NCBI GenBank assembly: GCA_959020865.1
Contig: CAUEUD010000235.1
Coordinates: 1 to 5,414, forward strand
DNA from: Eubacterium limosum
Lineage (GTDB): Bacteria; Bacillota; Clostridia; Eubacteriales; Eubacteriaceae
Direction: 5' to 3'
Length of the DNA: 5,414 nucleotides
Below, piece by piece: positions 4,576-5,414 of the stretch (position 1 is its first letter; every line of letters begins with the position of its first letter). The notes under the pieces were generated by a model that was given only the letters and a program-made list of their open reading frames with translations, did not search any database and was not told the DNA's origin. Position numbers and translations under genes: made by a program.

Positions 4576-5076
4576 CTAATCGCTGTCTGTCAGATTTTTC
4601 CGCAAGAATTTAAGCCCCCGCCGGTGCCAGGTGTTTATCGTGTTTGGGCTGAGGTCTTGCTGTCTGGCGATCTCGGCCAGGGATAGGCCCTTAAAATAAT
4701 GGGCTTCGATCACCAGACGGTATTTTTCCGGCAATGCCTTAATCAACGGATAAAGGCAGCGGAGCGTCTCCTTCCGGATGAGGGTATCGGCGGCAGGAGG
4801 CGCAGTGTCGGCGATGCAGTCCGCCAGGGTGCCGGCATCCTGGGCGTCTGTCACGGGGGCGTCAAGGCTGAGGGGCGGCTCTGGCGCCGCGCCTTTATAA
4901 AAACGACCCTTTTCCAAAAAGCAGTAGTTGACCTTCATCTGTACATATTTGCTGAAATAGATCCCCTGGGACGGGTCAAAACAGCGGATGGCCGAAAGCA
5001 CTGCCAGACAGCCATCCTGGTAGGCGTCCTCATAATAAGGCGGCGCGATCAGCCGTTTCATGGACGACAGCACCAA
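4576..5076 (-). CDS. Sigma-70 family RNA polymerase sigma factor (open part; frame broken upstream)
   Basis: The open part encodes 166 residues from a TTG at 5076. Region 2 is seen in YYEDAYQDGCLAVLSAIRCFDPSQG (about 14-38) and YFSKYVQMKVNY (40-51), resembling the EDLxQEGxxGLxxAIxxFDP core-binding and -10 segments. A low-complexity linker (about 60-96) follows, then region 4, ALPEKYRLVIEAHYFKGLSLAEIARQQ...NTINTWHRRGLKFLRK (about 114-161), a helix-turn-helix for the -35 box. There is no region 3, so the layout is ECF-like or phage-type. The frame continues upstream without shift to an ATG at 5175, except for one TGA (5112-5110). The natural protein was probably 199 residues, and this part lacks the start of region 2. 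It may direct the neighbouring cluster; that is inference. The stop is TAG, three bases from element E2. Confidence 0.8.
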   Translation of the reverse strand: MVLSSMKRLIAPPYYEDAYQDGCLAVLSAIRCFDPSQGIYFSKYVQMKVNYCFLEKGRFYKGAAPEPPLSLDAPVTDAQDAGTLADCIADTAPPAADTLIRKETLRCLYPLIKALPEKYRLVIEAHYFKGLSLAEIARQQDLSPNTINTWHRRGLKFLRKNLTDSD

Positions 5077-5175
5077 TGCCCGAAAGCGCAGCAGAACAGC
5101 CTCCTCTGCTCAGCGCTCACCCTCCTGGGCACGTTTTACCAGAGCGTTCAGTTCGCTGTATTTTTCCTTACTCAT
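5077..5175 (-). pseudogene. 5' part of the sigma-factor gene, cut off by an in-frame TGA
   Basis: From the ATG at 5175 the minus strand encodes MSKEKYSELNALVKRAQEG, ER, then TGA (5112-5110), then AEEAVLLRFRALVLSSMKR in the same frame, running into the sigma-factor body. LVKRAQEGxRxAEExxLLRFRxLV is the usual N-terminal start of such sigma factors, so the TGA replaces a coding residue (a one-base change from, for example, CGA or GGA). The ATG overlaps the end of the upstream 72-residue gene (ATGAGTAA), which suggests translational coupling. AGGAGG (5105-5100) lies just after the TGA and is followed by in-frame CTG codons and by the TTG at 5076. Restart of translation is possible but unproven; a sequencing error is also possible. 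Confidence 0.72.
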
Positions 5176-5386
5176 CCGCTGCCTCGATTTCTGCAATTTC
5201 TCCGTCCTCCAGGTAAAGGCCGTCAAAATGCCCGGTTACTGCTTCCCGGAATGCGTTGTAGGCGTCCTCGGCCTCCTCGGGTATGCGCGCCCAGACATCC
5301 TTGTCCACAAAAGCACCAGCCCGGATGTTAAACAGGCGTCGGCCCGGGATCAGCGCAGGTCCCTTTCCATATCGATTTTCGATCAT
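5168..5386 (-). CDS. Unrecognised 72-residue protein, coupled to the sigma factor
   Basis: I do not recognise this family. The protein starts MIENRYGKGPALIPGRRLFN, contains a likely helix EEAEDAYNAFREAVTGHF (about 37-54) and ends in an acidic tail, DGEIAEIEAADE. The N-terminal half is basic. There is no signal peptide, membrane segment or cysteine. GGAGGTG on the minus strand (5397-5391), with the GGAGG core six bases before the ATG, is a strong ribosome site and supports a real gene. Its stop codon overlaps the sigma-factor start by eight bases (ATGAGTAA), so the two should be translated together. Small genes overlapping a sigma gene can encode accessory or anti-sigma proteins, but nothing in this sequence shows that. 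Bases 5387-5414 hold only this ribosome site and AT-rich sequence. Confidence 0.7.
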   Translation of the reverse strand: MIENRYGKGPALIPGRRLFNIRAGAFVDKDVWARIPEEAEDAYNAFREAVTGHFDGLYLEDGEIAEIEAADE

Positions 5387-5414
5387 AAATCACCTCCAGG
5401 AATACATTAAAAAG

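Noticed and set aside
5089..5112. TGA in the sigma gene as a selenocysteine codon
   Set aside because: Only a 5-base GCAGA/TCTGC stem follows it directly, which does not match the expected SECIS placement, and selenocysteine at this position of a sigma factor has no precedent I know of.

Overview
The window looks like a chromosomal segment of a mid-GC anaerobic Firmicute (Clostridia). The Eubacterium limosum group is my best guess, from gene content, strong AGGAGG-type ribosome sites and repeat style; this is inference, not proof. It splits near position 2410 into a housekeeping half and an accessory half.

Positions 1-2410, plus strand: a tight gene run of xpt (xanthine phosphoribosyltransferase, 5' end outside the window), murI (glutamate racemase, with one unusual segment) and trpS (tryptophanyl-tRNA synthetase). 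Gaps are 24 and 29 bases, and a strong intrinsic terminator closes the run.

Positions 2411-2750: a compact module with the layout of a type I toxin-antitoxin system. A 31-residue holin-like membrane peptide is encoded on the plus strand, with its ribosome site inside a leader hairpin. A predicted antisense RNA of about 87 bases starts on the minus strand inside the toxin terminator and ends at the toxin stop codon.

Positions 2754-5386, minus strand: an accessory cluster. In transcription order it holds an unrecognised 72-residue protein, a sigma-70-like factor whose frame is broken by an in-frame TGA, a DUF1659-like protein, a DUF2922 protein and a membrane-anchored M15 zinc peptidase. DUF1659/DUF2922 pairs next to sigma factors are known in Firmicutes, but their function is not. 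Between these genes lie two related repeat elements (3392-3520 and 4363-4572). They share a hairpin core but have different terminal inverted repeats, both built from tandem 7-base units. A third copy of the core hairpin and a minus-strand terminator-like hairpin lie in the 461-base gap at 4115-4575.

The most noteworthy items are the heptad-ended repeat family, the antisense-controlled toxin module with its nested promoter and terminator, and the interrupted sigma factor.
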